The notes below the pieces were generated by a model that was given only the letters and a program-made list of their open reading frames with translations, was not told the DNA's origin and ran no database searches. The translations under genes were made by a program, and so were the position numbers. From CAZNMF01 sp035547155 (GTDB lineage: Bacteria > Acidobacteriota > Vicinamibacteria > Vicinamibacterales > SCN-69-37): a stretch of DNA of 9,813 bases. Location of the stretch: assembly GCA_035547155.1 (NCBI GenBank), contig DASZVJ010000072.1:1-9813 (forward strand), given 5' to 3'. Shown here piece after piece: positions 1 to 5,986 of this stretch (position 1 is the first letter of the stretch; each line of letters begins with the position of its first letter).

Positions 1-392
1 GGATGCGGAAACGGCACGGGCCGCACGAGCAGCTTGTCGACGAGCGTGAACATCGCGGTCGACAACCCGACGGCGAGCGCCAGCATCAACACCGCAAGCG
101 CGCTCGCGCCAGGACGATGGCGGAGACGACGGATCGCGTACCGCACGTCGACGCGCAGCTCGTCGAGCCAACGGAACCCGCGCGCGTCACGATGGGCGAC
201 TTTGACCTGCTCGACGCCGCCGAGCGCCTTGCGCGCTTCGGTGTGCGCGTCCTCCGGCGACATCCCGCGGCGCCGGTATTCGTCTTCGAGCAGCGCCAGA
301 TGTGACGCGACTTCACGCGCGACATCCGCGTCGCCGCGCGACGGTCGAAATGCATGCACGAGTCGAAGCCAGAGTCGCCGCAGGCGCGCCAC
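1..392 (-). CDS. ADOP-type ABC transporter permease (FtsX/MacB family), N-terminal part, truncated by window edge
   Basis: The reading frame starts at a GTG (390-392) and stays open for 130 codons to the left edge, so the gene is incomplete at its 3' end. Visible residues 1-75 form an Arg/Glu-rich cytoplasmic prefix with the pattern REVASHLALLEDEYRRRGMS followed by EARKALGGVEQVK, the prefix typical of acidobacterial 'duplicated orphan permeases'. A DVRYAIRRLRHRPG segment (82-95) then leads into a first membrane helix (about 97-117), followed by LVDKLLVRPVPFPH, as in MacB-like permeases. Family members are usually about 800 residues with two FtsX domains; substrates are mostly unknown. The GTG start is supported by a strong Shine-Dalgarno 7 nt upstream, inside the end of padR. 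One base separates the genes, so they are probably co-transcribed. The prefix match makes the family call fairly secure; the function is not known. Confidence 0.87.
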   Translation of the reverse strand, partial: MARLRRLWLRLVHAFRPSRGDADVAREVASHLALLEDEYRRRGMSPEDAHTEARKALGGVEQVKVAHRDARGFRWLDELRVDVRYAIRRLRHRPGASALAVLMLALAVGLSTAMFTLVDKLLVRPVPFPH

Positions 393-393
393 G

Positions 394-741
394 TCAGGAC
401 TCCTTGAGGAACAGCTTGTCGACGAGCCCGGCGAGCCGGTACCAGCGCTCGGACTGCTTCGCGATCGACTTCTGCCCGGCCTTGGTGATCGCGTAGTACT
501 TCGCGTCGCGGTTGTTCTCCGTCTTCTGCCAGGCGCCCTTGATCCAGCCCTTCTGTTCGAGCCGGACCAGCGCGGGATAGAGCGTGCCCTGGTTGAGCAT
601 CAGCGGATGCTCTGCGACCTGTTCCAACCGCGCCGCCAGCCCATACGCATGCTGCGGCCCCATCGTCGACAACGCCTGCAGGACGATGAGATCCAGCGTG
701 CCCTGCAGCAGCTCGACCTTGCGGCCGTGTTCACTTGCCAT
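394..741 (-). CDS. PadR family transcriptional regulator
   Basis: A 115-residue protein, the usual size of the short PadR subfamily. Residues 8-70 carry the winged-helix core: a KVELLQGTLDLIVLQAL helix, then HAYGLAARLEQ, then LNQGTLYPALVRLEQKGWI, the PadR recognition-helix signature. The wing and strand follow (NRDAKYYAITKAGQK, 77-91) and a C-terminal dimerisation helix (93-112). Proteins of this family are dimeric DNA-binding repressors of adjacent transporter or stress genes. Here the neighbour one base downstream is an ADOP permease, the standard acidobacterial pairing, so autorepression plus control of the permease is the likely role (inference). The ATG start has GGAGG 10 nt upstream and a TTGACA-type promoter 23-51 bp upstream. 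The inducing ligand cannot be read from sequence. Confidence 0.95.
   Translation of the reverse strand: MASEHGRKVELLQGTLDLIVLQALSTMGPQHAYGLAARLEQVAEHPLMLNQGTLYPALVRLEQKGWIKGAWQKTENNRDAKYYAITKAGQKSIAKQSERWYRLAGLVDKLFLKES
400..405 (-). promoter_or_regulatory. Ribosome binding site deciding the GTG start of the permease
   Basis: AAGGAG read on the minus strand lies 7 nt upstream of the GTG at 390-392, within the last codons of padR. It justifies a GTG start where no ATG is near, and suggests translation coupled to padR. Confidence 0.75.
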
Positions 742-763
742 GCTAGTAAAGCCTCCGTCGAGG

Positions 764-792
764 AGGATGGACTGGAATTACTGGGATGTCAA
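764..792 (-). promoter_or_regulatory. Predicted sigma-70-type promoter of padR with internal direct repeat
   Basis: On the minus strand a perfect TTGACA (787-792) is followed by a 17-nt spacer and CATCCT (764-769), which matches the -10 consensus at three positions. Transcription would start near 757, leaving a leader of about 15 nt that contains the GGAGG ribosome site. The spacer carries a direct repeat: on the plus strand ACTGG at 771-775 and again at 780-784, separated by AATT. A repressor bound there would cover the promoter, so it is a candidate operator for PadR itself (inference). Confidence 0.5.
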
Positions 793-810
793 GTGGAGCA
801 GAAGGCGTGA

Positions 811-872
811 GGCTTGGGACCTGTGCGGGCCGCCACAAGGGCGGCCCCTACGCGGGCCCCACGTCCCAAGCC
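811..872. repeat. 62-bp nested palindromic element (REP-like)
   Basis: Two nested perfect inverted repeats are visible. The outer arms are GGCTTGGGAC (811-820) and GTCCCAAGCC (863-872), 10 of 10 paired. The inner arms are GGGCCGCC (827-834) and GGCGGCCC (840-847), 8 of 8 paired around an ACAAG loop. GGGCC at 854-858 can also pair with GGCCC at 843-847, so an alternative fold exists. The element fills most of the padR/lipoprotein intergenic region. The core resembles dispersed intergenic palindromes of the CACAAGGG...GCCCCTAC type that I recall from other bacterial genomes; no copy-number search was possible. It lies between divergent genes and has no T-run, so it is not a normal terminator. 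Confidence 0.72.
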
Positions 873-901
873 ATTTCCCACTCGCCGGTGTCTAACGGCC
901 C

Positions 902-2518
902 ATGCGTCGAGTCTGGGTCGCGGCGATTGCGTGCGCGATGCTGGCGGGTTGCGGGCCGCAGCAGCCGCGCGTCGACCTTCGCGCGCTCGCGATCGCGGAC
1001 CTCGCGCGTGCCGATGACCGTCTGCTGGCGGGCTGCTATGCGTGCCTGATCGAGGCGCGCGACATCTACGCGGGCCTGCTGACTGGCCCCGCGGCGGCGC
1101 TGGCTGCGACGCGGCAATTCGAGGCGGATCTGCTGATCGTGCTCCGCGAGCAGGAGCTGACGATCGACACGACGAAGTCGATGGCCCGGCTGAACGCCGA
1201 CGGCGCGGGTCTGCCCGCCGAGTACGACGTGCCGCGCATCCTCGAACGCCTCTCGTCGCTGCTGCCGTTCGCGACAGGACTGTCTGACGCCGGCTATGTC
1301 GACTTCATCAAAGCGCATCGTGACGAGGGAGCGACCGCCGACGATGATCTGCGATGGCTGGCGCAGACGCCGTTGTTCGCACCGGTGCGCGACTATCTTG
1401 CGCTGTCGATCCGGTGCAATCCGATCTATCGCGCGAGCGACGCGCCAACCTCGACGACGGAGACACCGCCGCCGGACGACGATCCGCCGCTGCTCGCGTA
1501 TCGTCGTGCGACGTGCATCGGCGCCAAAGGTCTTGATGCACTGCGGGCGCTGTACGAGCTACACCCGGACCTCGCCGAGGCCGCGTTCTTCGTCGCGCTC
1601 AACGCACCACAGGGGAACGGTCCGACCGGCGAGAAGCGTACGCTCGCGAAGGCGGCGTACGCCGTGTTTCCGCAGTCGCCGGCCGTGACCTACGCCATGG
1701 CGGTCATCACGCACTCCGCCGGCAGCTGCCGCGATGCGCTTCCGTACTACAACGAGACCCTGGCGTTGCAGACGCGCCACGAGAGCGCGCAGCTTGGGCG
1801 GACGACGTGTCTCTCGGTGCTTGGCCGATCGGACGAGGCGATCGAAGCCGCGACGCAGCTGATCGGCTGGCAGTCGACGAAGCAGCTCGAGGCGTACTAC
1901 TGGCGCGCCCACAACGAACGCGTCCAGCAGCACCTCGATCGCGCGCGGGCCGACATCGACGAGTCCAAACGTCGCGGCCGGACGCAGGAGAACCTGACGC
2001 TCGCCGGCGTGATCGAGTACGAGCAGGGGGATTTTCCACCCGCGCTCGAGGATCTCGCGCTCGCGTGGGCGCTGTCGAAGGAACGCAACTGCACCGCCGC
2101 CTGGTACCAAGGGCTCGTGCACGTGAAGCGCGAGGCGTGGACCGAGGCCGGCGAGGCGTTCAACCGTGATGTCGTCTGCTTCGCGGCGAACGTGCGCGAA
2201 GATCGCGCGGGGCTCGCGTCGATGGAAGCGCACACCGAGCTGGACGCCGACTTCCGCGCGAGCCAGATCGCCGCGTTCAAAGCCGCGATCGTCGAAGACG
2301 AGCGTCAACGCCGCGCGTCGGCGCTGAACGGCGCGGCCGCGTTCGCGAGCGGCGGCACGATCGATCACGTGCGCGAGCTCCTCGACATCGCGGCGCTCGA
2401 GCCGTCCTTCGCGGATCAGATCGCCACGCTCAAGGCCTATCTGGATGCGCGTGCGGCCGAGGACGCGGCGCCCGAGTCATCGTCCAGTGGTGCGCACGAG
2501 CGCCCTCCCATACAATGA
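902..2518 (+). CDS. TPR-containing lipoprotein of unknown function
   Basis: A 538-residue protein. The N-terminus is a lipoprotein signal: MRRVW, a hydrophobic stretch, and the lipobox LAGC, which makes Cys17 the lipidated residue. This strongly supports the ATG at 902 although no clear Shine-Dalgarno precedes it. Residues 28-180 are helical and include a GCYACL segment (44-49). A Pro/Asp/Thr-rich linker follows (about 181-197). Residues 205-440 look like a tetratricopeptide-repeat array, with TPR-like helix pairs around 261-292, 294-322, 329-352, 363-392 and 397-420. A Ser/Pro tail ends the protein. TPR proteins act as protein-binding scaffolds, so an envelope scaffold or assembly role is possible, but I do not recognise a named family. 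Mature Cys residues lie at 45, 48, 172, 205, 276, 303, 397 and 426. The cyclophilin gene starts 4 bp after the stop. Confidence 0.86.
   Translation: MRRVWVAAIACAMLAGCGPQQPRVDLRALAIADLARADDRLLAGCYACLIEARDIYAGLLTGPAAALAATRQFEADLLIVLREQELTIDTTKSMARLNADGAGLPAEYDVPRILERLSSLLPFATGLSDAGYVDFIKAHRDEGATADDDLRWLAQTPLFAPVRDYLALSIRCNPIYRASDAPTSTTETPPPDDDPPLLAYRRATCIGAKGLDALRALYELHPDLAEAAFFVALNAPQGNGPTGEKRTLAKAAYAVFPQSPAVTYAMAVITHSAGSCRDALPYYNETLALQTRHESAQLGRTTCLSVLGRSDEAIEAATQLIGWQSTKQLEAYYWRAHNERVQQHLDRARADIDESKRRGRTQENLTLAGVIEYEQGDFPPALEDLALAWALSKERNCTAAWYQGLVHVKREAWTEAGEAFNRDVVCFAANVREDRAGLASMEAHTELDADFRASQIAAFKAAIVEDERQRRASALNGAAAFASGGTIDHVRELLDIAALEPSFADQIATLKAYLDARAAEDAAPESSSSGAHERPPIQ
2511..2516 (+). 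promoter_or_regulatory. Possible -10 element giving a leaderless cyclophilin transcript
   Basis: TACAAT, five of six matches to the -10 consensus, ends 6 nt before the cyclophilin ATG at 2523. A start site at the usual distance would fall on or beside that ATG, giving a leaderless mRNA. There is no good Shine-Dalgarno and the -35 region is poor, so this is tentative. Confidence 0.3.
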
Positions 2519-2522
2519 GCGC

Positions 2523-3038
2523 ATGGCTGTTTACGCGCATTTCGAGACGACACTGGGAAACTTCACCGCCGAGCTGTTCGAGAGCAAGACGCCGAAGACC
2601 GTGGCGAACTTCGCGGGCCTCGCCGAAGGCTCGAAGGAATGGAAGCATCCGAAGACCGGTGAGAAGAGCACCAAGCCGTTCTACGACGGCATCATCTTCC
2701 ACCGCGTGATCGACGGGTTCGTGATTCAGGGCGGCGATCCGCTCGGGCAGGGTTACGGCGGGCCGGGCTATCAGTTCGAGGACGAGTTCCACCCGGACCT
2801 GCGCCACGATCGCGTGGGCATCCTGTCGATGGCGAACGCCGGGCCGAACACCAACGGCAGTCAGTTCTTCATCACGCTCGGTCCGACGCCACATCTCGAT
2901 CGCCGCCACTCCGTGTTCGGCGTCGTCGTCGACGGCCTCGACGTCGTCGAGAAGATCGGCAAAGTGAAGACCGGCGCCCAGGATCGCCCCGTGACGCCGG
3001 TCGTCATGAACAAGGTCACGATCGAACGCAAGGACTAG
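2523..3038 (+). CDS. Cyclophilin-type peptidyl-prolyl cis-trans isomerase (cytoplasmic)
   Basis: A 171-residue single-domain cyclophilin that catalyses cis-trans isomerisation of Xaa-Pro bonds during folding. The active-site block FHRVIDGFVIQGGDP spans 59-73, with Arg61, Phe66 and Gln69 matching Arg55, Phe60 and Gln63 of human CypA. The second block, MANAGPNTNGSQFFIT (103-118), has Phe116 for CypA Phe113. HLDRRHSVFG (124-133) supplies His129 for CypA His126. The CypA Trp121 position, important for cyclosporin binding, is His124 here. An insertion at 36-52 (GSKEWKHPKTGEKSTKP) is common in bacterial members. There is no signal peptide, so it is cytoplasmic, like E. coli PpiB. The ATG at 2523 begins the conserved beta strand; the open frame upstream is non-conserved read-through of the lipoprotein gene. 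Its stop abuts the stop of the opposite gene. Confidence 0.96.
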   Translation: MAVYAHFETTLGNFTAELFESKTPKTVANFAGLAEGSKEWKHPKTGEKSTKPFYDGIIFHRVIDGFVIQGGDPLGQGYGGPGYQFEDEFHPDLRHDRVGILSMANAGPNTNGSQFFITLGPTPHLDRRHSVFGVVVDGLDVVEKIGKVKTGAQDRPVTPVVMNKVTIERKD

Positions 3039-4019
3039 CTATTTCTTCTCCTTGTAGCCGGCGGGAATCGCGAGGTCTTCCGCGGAGACCGACGTGTCGA
3101 CCGAGAGCAGGTCGTGCGTCGTCGTGAAGACCTTCGCCCGCTGCTGCGGCTTGTTCTTGCCGGACATCAGCTTCTTGGCGAACATGCCGCCGAGGCCGCC
3201 GCCGCTCGACGAGTCAGAGCCGGAGTCCTTCATCTCCTCGGCGCTCTTCACGGCCTCGAACACCATGGTCGTGGAGAGCGGCGTGCCCTGGAGCTTGCCA
3301 CCTTGCGTCTGCATCTGCGACGCCATGGTCTTGTAGGCGGGATACATGGCCAGGACCGAGGCCATCTGCTGCATGTCGGCGGCGAACTGCTCGCCGTAGA
3401 CCGCGCGCACGAACTTCAGCTCGAACTCCATCCGCTCGTCGAGCGCGGCAATCTTCGGCGCAAGCCACGTGTCGTTCGTCAGCACGAAGCCGCCGCTCTC
3501 CTCGATCGGCTTGCCTTTCTCGTGCGCCGTGACGGTGACGATGGCTTCTTCGGCGTTGTAGCCGGCGATGGTCTTCTTCTCGCCGGTCTTCTTCACGTCG
3601 ATGTCGTACGTCATCTGCGTCGCCGGTTCTTCGGCCGCCTTCGGCTTCTCCTCGGGCTTGGCGTTCTTGGCTTCCTTCTCCGCGTCAGCCTTGGCCTTTT
3701 CGAACTCGGCACGGAGCTCGGCGAACGTCTTGACCGTGTACTCCTTCTTCTTGACGTCGAGACGGTAGAGCTTCTGTTCGCTCAGATCGACGATCTCGCC
3801 GTTGAGATCGTTGATGGACGACATGCGATTGCCTTTGACCGCGATGGTCGACGTCAGGCCCTCGTTCGCGACCTTGCCGCCGAACCGTTTCATCAGACCG
3901 CCCATCACGCCTTCCAGGGCGAACGTCGTCTTCTCGCGCGTCTTGACGTCGGCGCGCAGCACGGGCACGGCCAGCACGGCACAGAGCGCGGCGGCCGACC
4001 AGAAGGGAATGCGTTTCAT
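3039..4019 (-). CDS. Exported DUF4412-like protein of unknown function
   Basis: 326 residues from the ATG at 4019, chosen because GGAGG lies 5 nt upstream and because the protein then begins with a clean Sec signal (MKRIPFW, a hydrophobic core, cleavage after LRA at about residue 23). The mature N-terminus (KTREKTTFALEG, then FGGKVANEGLTSTIAVKGNR) and the 'DLSEQKLYRLDVKKKEYTVKTF' region (about 78-99) resemble the DUF4412/LolA-like beta-rich exported proteins common in Acidobacteriota; that assignment is from memory. A Lys/Glu/Ala-rich charged helix fills about 100-132. A second beta-rich half contains AGYNAEEAIVTVTAHEKGK and a conserved-looking WLAPKI. A Ser/Gly linker (266-278) precedes the C-terminal strand region. 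A periplasmic or outer-membrane-associated role is likely; substrate and partner are unknown. It is transcribed toward the cyclophilin gene and divergently from the M2 peptidase gene. Confidence 0.88.
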   Translation of the reverse strand: MKRIPFWSAAALCAVLAVPVLRADVKTREKTTFALEGVMGGLMKRFGGKVANEGLTSTIAVKGNRMSSINDLNGEIVDLSEQKLYRLDVKKKEYTVKTFAELRAEFEKAKADAEKEAKNAKPEEKPKAAEEPATQMTYDIDVKKTGEKKTIAGYNAEEAIVTVTAHEKGKPIEESGGFVLTNDTWLAPKIAALDERMEFELKFVRAVYGEQFAADMQQMASVLAMYPAYKTMASQMQTQGGKLQGTPLSTTMVFEAVKSAEEMKDSGSDSSSGGGLGGMFAKKLMSGKNKPQQRAKVFTTTHDLLSVDTSVSAEDLAIPAGYKEKK

Positions 4020-4049
4020 CGGGACCTCCAAACAAGCACGAAGGCCAGT

Positions 4050-4078
4050 ATTGTACGGTCGGCTGCGCACTTCTTCAC
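4050..4078 (-). promoter_or_regulatory. Candidate promoter of the DUF4412-like gene
   Basis: On the minus strand TACAAT (4050-4055) is a good -10 match. At a 17-nt spacer the -35 hexamer is GTGAAG (4073-4078), a weak match with TGA in register. The predicted start near 4043 leaves a leader of about 24 nt that includes the GGAGG at 4025-4029. Confidence 0.42.
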
Positions 4079-4097
4079 GGCGTGACGGTCGTGTAAT

Positions 4098-4111
4098 CTG
4101 ACGGGCGTCAG
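4098..4111. promoter_or_regulatory. 14-bp palindrome in the DUF4412/M2 divergent region (possible operator)
   Basis: CTGACG-GG-CGTCAG is a perfect inverted repeat with 6-bp arms, 24 bp upstream of the M2 peptidase ATG at 4136. It overlaps a weak AT-rich patch (GTGTAATCT, 4091-4099) that could be the -10 region. It could bind a regulator or form a small hairpin in the leader. Short GC-rich palindromes also arise by chance. Confidence 0.25.
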
Positions 4112-4125
4112 CGGCAGCCGATGCC

Positions 4126-4131
4126 GGGAGG
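4126..4131 (+). promoter_or_regulatory. Ribosome binding site deciding the M2 peptidase start
   Basis: GGGAGG lies 4 nt upstream of the ATG at 4136. The in-frame ATG at 4121 precedes this site and has no Shine-Dalgarno of its own, so 4136 is preferred. Confidence 0.55.
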
Positions 4132-4135
4132 GCGC

Positions 4136-5980
4136 ATGAACAGGGGATGGCAGCGATGGGCCGTGGGCTTCGTGCTGGTGGCCGCGTCGGCCTGCGGCCG
4201 CCGGACGCCGCCTGCGCCGACGGCCGCGGACGCGGCGAAGTTCCTGCACGACGTCAACGAGCGTTTGCTGCAGCTCAGCGTCGAGTCCAACCAGGCGGAC
4301 TGGGTGTATTCGACGTACATCACGCCGGATACCGAGGCGATGAACGCACGCGCCGAGCGGACGTACATCGAGGCGGTGGCGCACGACGCCGTCGAGGCTG
4401 CGAAGTACGACGCCGTCGCGCTGCCGCCGGATCAGCGGCGGCAGATGGATCTCCTCAAGCTGTCGCTCGAGCTCGTGACGCCGGCGGATCCGGCGCAGGC
4501 GGCCGAGCTGACGAAGCTCTCGACATCGCTCGAGGCGGCCTACGGCCGAGGCAAATGGTGTCCCGATCCGGCGACGCCCGCGTCGTGCCTCGACATCAAC
4601 CAGATCACGTCGCTGATGGCGACGTCACGCGACGAGAAGAGGCTGCGCGCGGCATGGGAAGGCTGGCACGGCGTCGGCGCGCCGATGCGCCGCGATTATC
4701 AGCGCTTCGTCGAGCTGGCGAACGTCGGCGCCAAGGAGCTCGGCTTCGCCGACACCGGGGCGATGTGGCGGATGAAGTACGACATGCCCGCCGACGCGTT
4801 CACGCAGGAAGTCGACCGGTTGTGGGCGCAGGTCCGGCCGCTGTATCTCTCCCTGCATGCGTACGTGCGGATGAAGCTGCGGCAGAAGTACGGCGACGTC
4901 GTGCCGGCTGCGGGTCCGATTCCCGCGCACCTGCTCGGCAACATCTGGGCGCAGGACTGGTCGAACATCTACGACCTCGTGTCGCCGGGTGGCGTCGGCA
5001 CGGGCTATTCGCTCACCGACATCCTGCAGCGGCGTAAGACGTCGCCGATCGACATGGTGCGCATCGGTGAGCGGTTCTACACGTCGCTCGGCTTCGCCCC
5101 GCTGCCGCAGACGTTCTGGGAACGGTCGCTCTTCACCAAGCCGGCCGACCGCGACGTCGTCTGCCACGCGAGCGCGTGGGACGTCGATGCGGCCGACGAC
5201 CTGCGCATCAAGATGTGCATGGAGCCGACGGCCGAGGATTTCCTGACGATCCATCACGAGCTCGGCCACAACTTCTATCAGCGCGCGTACCAGGATCAGC
5301 CCACGATCTTCCGCGATGCCGCGAACCAGGCGTTCCACGAAGCGATTGGCGACACGATCGCGCTGTCCGTGACGCCGGAGTATCTCGTCAAGATCGGCCT
5401 GCTCGATCGCGCGCCCGATGCGTCGCGCGACATCGGCCTGCTGATGTCGAAGGCGCTCGAGAAGATCGCGTTCCTGCCGTTCGGTCTGCTCATCGACCAG
5501 TGGCGATGGAACGTCTTCGCCGGCACGATCGCGCCGGCCGACTACAACAAGGCGTGGTGGGACCTGCGGCTGAAGTATCAAGGCGTGCAACCGCCGTCGT
5601 CGCGCGGCGAGCAGTTCTTCGATCCAGGCGCGAAGTATCACGTGCCGGCGAACTACTCCTACACGCGCTATTTCCTCGCGGCGATCCTGCAGTTCCAGTT
5701 TCATCGCGAGCTGTCGAAGATCGCCGGCTGCACGACGCCGCTGCACCGCTGCTCGATCTACGGCAATGCCGAAGCCGGCCGACGGCTGAACGCAATGCTG
5801 CAGATGGGGCAGTCAAAACCGTGGCCGGACGCACTGGAAGCGCTGACCGGATCACGGCAGATGGACGCGTCCGCGATCCTCGACTACTTCGCGCCGTTGA
5901 AGACGTGGCTCGACGAGCAGATCAAAGGACAGCCGATTGGATGGGATGCAGCCGCGCCTGCGGCGCCGGCTGTGCACTGA
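4136..5980 (+). CDS. Peptidase M2 family (ACE-like) peptidyl-dipeptidase, probable lipoprotein
   Basis: 614 residues from the ATG at 4136; an in-frame ATG at 4121 would add five. The N-terminus has a signal segment ending AASAC, a tolerable lipobox, so the enzyme is probably a lipid-anchored periplasmic protein. The zinc site is HELGH (374-378) with the third ligand Glu402 in FHEAIGD, exactly 28 residues after the first His, as in human testis ACE (His383 and Glu411). Other ACE landmarks are present: CHASAWD (343-349), LLGNIWAQDWSNIYDLV, and the substrate/chloride block with Lys500, His502, Tyr509, Arg511 and Tyr512, spaced as Lys511, His513, Tyr520, Arg522 and Tyr523 of ACE. The family removes dipeptides from peptide C-termini. 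All catalytic residues look intact, so it should be active; peptide scavenging or turnover in the envelope is the likely role (inference). Confidence 0.96.
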   Translation: MNRGWQRWAVGFVLVAASACGRRTPPAPTAADAAKFLHDVNERLLQLSVESNQADWVYSTYITPDTEAMNARAERTYIEAVAHDAVEAAKYDAVALPPDQRRQMDLLKLSLELVTPADPAQAAELTKLSTSLEAAYGRGKWCPDPATPASCLDINQITSLMATSRDEKRLRAAWEGWHGVGAPMRRDYQRFVELANVGAKELGFADTGAMWRMKYDMPADAFTQEVDRLWAQVRPLYLSLHAYVRMKLRQKYGDVVPAAGPIPAHLLGNIWAQDWSNIYDLVSPGGVGTGYSLTDILQRRKTSPIDMVRIGERFYTSLGFAPLPQTFWERSLFTKPADRDVVCHASAWDVDAADDLRIKMCMEPTAEDFLTIHHELGHNFYQRAYQDQPTIFRDAANQAFHEAIGDTIALSVTPEYLVKIGLLDRAPDASRDIGLLMSKALEKIAFLPFGLLIDQWRWNVFAGTIAPADYNKAWWDLRLKYQGVQPPSSRGEQFFDPGAKYHVPANYSYTRYFLAAILQFQFHRELSKIAGCTTPLHRCSIYGNAEAGRRLNAMLQMGQSKPWPDALEALTGSRQMDASAILDYFAPLKTWLDEQIKGQPIGWDAAAPAAPAVH

Positions 5981-5986
5981 CGCGCG

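Noticed and set aside
752..766. CCTCC/GGAGG hairpin that could hide the padR ribosome site (thermometer-like)
   Set aside because: The predicted padR transcription start (about 757) would exclude the 5' arm at 762-766, which overlaps the -10 hexamer, so the hairpin would not form in the mRNA unless transcription starts further upstream.
811..872. The palindromic element as an intrinsic terminator
   Set aside because: It lies between divergent 5' ends, not after a gene, and neither side has a T-run.
1559..2368. 269-codon minus-strand frame opposite the TPR lipoprotein
   Set aside because: No motif is visible and the composition is Arg-rich; the plus-strand frame has a lipobox and TPR pattern.
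2445..2522. Longer cyclophilin start in the same frame
   Set aside because: It would overlap the lipoprotein coding sequence and add a Pro/Arg-rich extension; the conserved domain starts at the ATG at 2523.
4020..4070. Upstream start for the DUF4412-like protein
   Set aside because: It would add 17 residues ahead of an intact signal peptide and would translate through the ribosome site at 4025-4029 and the likely -10 element.
3114..4085. 323-codon plus-strand frame antisense to the DUF4412-like gene
   Set aside because: Its Leu/Arg/His-rich translation has no motif, while the minus-strand frame has a signal peptide, a ribosome site and family-like sequence.
4625..5746. 373-codon minus-strand frame opposite the M2 peptidase
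   Set aside because: It is antisense to the catalytic core of a well-conserved enzyme and has no domain of its own.
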